Assembly: GCA_002914805.1 (NCBI GenBank)
Contig: JXTB01000124.1
Coordinates: forward strand, 172,686-236,685
DNA: 64,000 bases
Direction of reading: 5' to 3'
Origin: Parasponia andersonii
Lineage: Eukaryota > Streptophyta > Magnoliopsida > Rosales > Cannabaceae
The notes below the pieces were generated by a model that saw nothing but the letters and a program-made list of their open reading frames with translations, did not search any database and was not told where the DNA came from. Each line of letters starts with the position of its first letter. Positions within the stretch are counted from its first letter, which is position 1. Positions 60,291 through 64,000 of the stretch are shown one piece after another. The translations under genes were made by a program, and so were the position numbers.

Positions 60291-60788
60291 CGGACCCAAA
60301 TCTCTCTCCCTCTCTCCCTCTCTCCCTCTTTCCCTCTCCGTAAATTACTTCTCTAGTTTTTGCTTTGACTGACGCGAGTAAAAAGGCGCAGCATGCGCAA
60401 TGCGCACCCTTCATCCCATCTAGTCTAGCCAAAAGGATCACTCTCTGCTTCCCCCAGCTTCTGTTTGTTCTCTCTCTCTCCCTCTCTCCCCCTCTCTCTC
60501 TTTCATCTTCTTCCATTAATGTTTTCTCTCTTTAATGTCTCTTTCTCTGAAATAGACCCACTTCTCCTCTCTTCTCGTCACTCCTTAAATACCCCCATTA
60601 ACTCAGTTTAACCAGTTCCCAGTCCCACACTCCCCAATAGCTCAGCAAATTCTGTAACTATTCTTTTCTTTTTTTCTTTTTTTAATTTCCCATTTTTTAT
60701 TTTTCTGCCATTACTCGAAGCTCGAATTCGGATTCGAATTCTCGGACCCGAGTCATCCCGGTTTGGATGAATTTTGGGCTACTGGAAA
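60291..60788 (+). promoter_or_regulatory. Promoter / 5' leader of the bHLH gene, pyrimidine-rich
   Basis: CT-rich tracts at 60300-60341 and 60470-60545, as often found in plant core promoters and leaders. A TATA-like TTAAATA occurs at about 60585. The start of transcription cannot be fixed. Confidence 0.45.
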
Positions 60789-63700
60789 ATGGATCCTCCA
60801 CTCATCAACGAATCTTCATTCTCTGCCGCTAACCCATCTGCGTATAGTTTGGCCGAGATTTGGCCCTTCGGTGGAGAACCCGGTGGTGTTTCCGGGTTGG
60901 GCCTCCGAATGGGCCATATGGGCCAAAACCCAAGTGGGCTTGGAGAGAGCTCCGGGAATCGAGATGGGTCGATGGAGGAATCTACTGTCACGGATCAGAG
61001 TGGCGGTGGTGGTGGAAGGAAGAGGAGAGATGTGAGCTCCGAGGACGAGTCTTCCAAGATGGTCTCCACTAGTAGTGCCAATGAGTTGGTTAGTCATTTA
61101 TTTGTTTATTTTTTTTTTATTGTTCTGTTATTTTTTGCTTAATTCTGTTTTATATTCAGCAACCTTATTAAGTATAAATCTAAGTGATAAAACTATGGAA
61201 GATAATTTATGTGGTTTTTAGTTGTACATGAAAAGTCTCTACTTGAATGATGAAATACAATTCAAAAGTTGATTTTTGCTATGAGTTGAATTGGTATTAT
61301 CTAGCTACTTTAGACATTCTGAGTTGAAAATTTGGGACTTTGTGATTCTGTGAATCTGTTTTATAAGCACATATGTTACATCTGTTTTATGAGACTACAC
61401 ATGAGTTGGCTTTTGTGGTCTAGTTGAATCCTATGTTAATGTTTCTTATTTGGAACTTTCCATTGATGTTTTCCACTAATTGTTTTGGAACAGAATAATT
61501 CGAATGGTAAAAGGACGAAATTAGCAGGATCCAAACATGAAAATGGTGGTTCGAAAGCTGAAGCTGAAGCTAGTTCAGTGGTTGGTGACAAGCCAGCTGA
61601 ACAAGCAAGTAAACCTTCTGAGCCGCCTAAACAAGATTATATTCACGTGAGAGCGAGAAGGGGCCAAGCTACCGATAGTCACAGTCTGGCGGAAAGAGTA
61701 ATACACATTTAGTCATTTTGAGTTTGCAGTTTATGCTAGGTGGTTAAGTTTTATGTAGCTCTATATTCAGTTTCGAAAATAGTTTTCCTTTTGTTTAATT
61801 CATTTTCTCAGTTATATTTGTAACATGGATTTAGGCAATACGATAAACACTCGCACAAGACACGTTTCTCACATGCTTATACTTGGCAGGCAAGAAGAGA
61901 GAAAATTAGTGAAAGGATGACAATTCTACAAGATTTGGTTCCTGGTTGCAACAAGGTAATTTATATCGTCTATTTTGTCATGCCTTAGTTTTATTACTTC
62001 AGCAGATACTGGTTTATGCCATATAATATATCGTAGGAAATCAATAATGCGATTGCTGTCTCTTTTACATAAATATGTTTTGGATCTGCTTCTTTCCGAT
62101 TTGCTGATTTCAAATCTGTACATAATATAGGGGTTCTTAGTTGCAGTTTCACTTTGTATCTTACACGGTGCACTTACTTAAATTGGTATACTTTTCTTTT
62201 GATTAGGTTATTGGTAAAGCACTTGTCCTTGATGAGATAATTAATTACATCCAATCACTGCAGCGCCAAGTTGAGGTATTTTTTAAAATTTCTGTTTGAA
62301 TTGCTACTGTAGGACTTGATTTTCTTTGTTACAATCGGACATGAACCTTTCTGAATTAATTGGACCGTTTTTTGTTTTTTGGCAGTTTCTCTCAATGAAG
62401 CTTGAAACAGTAAATTCGAGGATGAATTTGAACCCTGCCATTGAAGGCTTTTCATCAAAAGATGTAAGGATATATCCATAACATGAGTTATTTTCAATAT
62501 ATACTAATCAAATTACTTGTTTTTTTTTTCCGCATTGAATGATGGAGACATGTGATAGTTTATCAAATACACCTTTTTATCGGTTTTGTTAGAAGATTAT
62601 GTTTGAATAAGTTCGTAACTTCACCCTGATCTTCAGAATTACTAATTAATTCTAATCTTATCTTCATCTTTAGAAATTAACAATTCAAGTAAAATTAGAA
62701 GAAAATGTGTGCCAGGATGAGTAGAATGATACGACAATTATTCCTTTTAATAGAATTGGGTCTGATCCTCACTTAAGGGAAGAGCCCAATAAAACATTTT
62801 TCTCGGGGGCTTGCGTTGATATTCTAGAAAGACATAACAGAATTTTGTGTGAAAATTAAGGCCTTTTGTTTAACATTCTGTAATTCTAGTTTTAGTACGT
62901 GGTCTCCCCCTGCTCTGTCCGTGTACATTCCTATCACTGTTTTTGGGCTCGTTTGTTTCACCATTCTATTCCATTCAAATAGAAAACCTATTGGAATGAG
63001 TGTTTATTTCAACAATTCCAGTTTCTATAGTCAAATGGTCTTTTAGAATGGGTGTTTGTTTCAACAATTCAGTTTTTTTATTCAAATAGTCCATTAGTCA
63101 CATCAACTATTGAAATGGATTTTTTGTGTCTTGGAATGAGAATGGAGCCTATGAGGTGTTTTTGAACAGTCCATTCTAATGTTTCTCATTCTAATTACAG
63201 CTCATTCTACTTTATTTCACTTCAAATGTTTCCCATTCCAATTATAACTCATTCTACAATTTTTATTTAAATACATTCATTTAAATGAGTGAATCAAACG
63301 AGACCAATTTGTCTCTTAAACTCAAGTAAATTGCTGTTCTTAAGTTGACTTAGAACTTATGTTCTGCGCTGCGATTGGGACTTGTATTCCAATCTCCTAG
63401 AGGTTGTTAAGTTTATTTTAACACATAATTGCATCATTTTAAATCAACAACGACAATCCTAGTACTTGTTTTTTCCTCATTTGGATGTCCCTGGACTCGG
63501 TGAGAATCGTACCTTGCCCTTAACATGCTTCGTTTTGTTATGAAAAGAGAATATTTTTAGACTCGAATTCTTCCCATGTTTAATAAAGTGCTTCATTTTG
63601 TCGTGAAAAGAGAACTTGTTTTTATGGTTGTATTATCCCTGGCTTCATTAATTTGCTGTGAAATACACGGTTTTTTTTACGTATTGGAAGACAAATTTAT

Positions 63701-63883
63701 TCCAACAGTTTGCTCTGCGGCTTGATTTCTTACATTATAAAACTACTGTATCAGCTTGGTCTACAGGCATTTGATGCTGCGGGATTGTTATTTGGCTCAC
63801 AAGCACCAAGGGATTATGCTCAAGGCTCACAAGCAGAATGGCTGCATATGCAGGTTGGTGGTAGTTTTGAAAGACAAACGTAA
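60789..63883 (+). CDS. bHLH79: bHLH transcription factor, bHLH79-like (BEE/BPE/HBI subgroup)
   Basis: Six exons, 60789-61088, 61494-61697, 61890-61955, 62207-62275, 62386-62463 and 63755-63883, all in phase 0 with GT-AG borders, give 281 residues. The start is the first ATG and gives [20 protein letters not shown], matching my memory of Arabidopsis bHLH79 (AT5G62610). The bHLH domain spans about 151-217: [18 protein letters not shown], then [15 protein letters not shown]-type loop, [20 protein letters not shown]. His163, Glu167 and Arg171 form the HxxxExxxR triad for G-box (CACGTG) binding. The C-terminus ends [15 protein letters not shown], typical of the subgroup. Members are nuclear and control cell expansion and hormone-dependent growth (family knowledge). 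Exon 6 could instead begin at 63767; 63755 gives the more family-like junction. Intron 5 (1.3 kb) holds a TIR element. Confidence 0.95.
62945..63305. mobile_element. TIR element (MITE) in intron 5 of the bHLH gene, about 360 bp
   Basis: Ends GGGCTCGTTTGTTTCACC and, inverted, GGTCTCGTTTGATTCACTC. The interior has repeated CATTCTAATT/CATTCCAATT words and inverse counterparts. Target duplication not resolved. The end sequence suggests a hAT or Harbinger-type element. Confidence 0.6.
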
Positions 63884-64000
63884 GGGAACCATTCTTGAGT
63901 TCGACTTCCTTAATTTGTAGGGAACCTGGTTAATGAGTTCTGTATCTGATGCTGAAATGTGTTTTTTAATGTATGACCAATTCTTATCATTGTAATACAA
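63884..64000 (+). other. bHLH gene 3' UTR (start)
   Basis: Sequence after the stop codon up to the window edge. The end of the transcript is not determined. Confidence 0.5.

Overview
This window is AT-rich nuclear DNA from a flowering plant, most likely a eudicot. The genes have GT-AG introns, belong to plant families (galectin-type GT31 galactosyltransferase, R2R3-MYB, bHLH subgroup with BEE/BPE-like members, plant F-box) and sit in long repeat-filled intervals. Nothing bacterial, phage-like or organellar was seen. The species cannot be fixed from the sequence. Single ambiguous bases lie at 2066, 20015 and 30932.

Layout. Positions 1-10636 hold repeats, a decayed F-box gene (9653-10320) and a tandem duplication. 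The degenerate left copy is at about 34-1650. The right copy, at about 8640-10630, ends at the stop codon of an intact seven-exon GALT-type galactosyltransferase gene on the minus strand (10637-14340). Upstream of that gene lies a giant inverted repeat (15026-16962). From 17 to 29 kb there is no convincing gene, but there is a small TIR element, a complete solo LTR with target-site duplication (21514-24282) and a SINE-like insertion with a perfect palindrome (26549-26721). An intact R2R3-MYB gene of the MYB35/TDF1 type (anther/tapetum) is at 29458-31243. A conserved coiled-coil gene of unknown function follows at 33490-35842. Then comes a broken intron-containing second copy of the MYB (37202-38427). 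A decayed Ty3/gypsy element of the Tat lineage (38704-46536) carries another LTR inserted inside it (42369-45358). A dynein light chain (LC8) gene with a long N-terminal extension is at 47526-48557. About 12 kb of intergenic DNA with several foldback elements, a possible 5' gene fragment (57177-57314) and a hAT-like element follow. The window ends with a six-exon bHLH gene (60789-63883) very similar to Arabidopsis bHLH79.

The intact genes are independent single-transcript genes with no operon-like relationship. The GALT and bHLH79-like genes at the two ends correspond, as I recall, to direct neighbours in Arabidopsis (AT5G62620 and AT5G62610), so the window may be an expanded syntenic block. 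Most of the remaining structure is transposon biology: at least six Mutator-type TIR elements with 9-bp target-site duplications, exact or nearly so. I found no convincing undescribed functional system. The best leads are the MYB duplication, the giant foldback next to GALT, the SINE-like insertion and the uncharacterised gene at 33490-35842.
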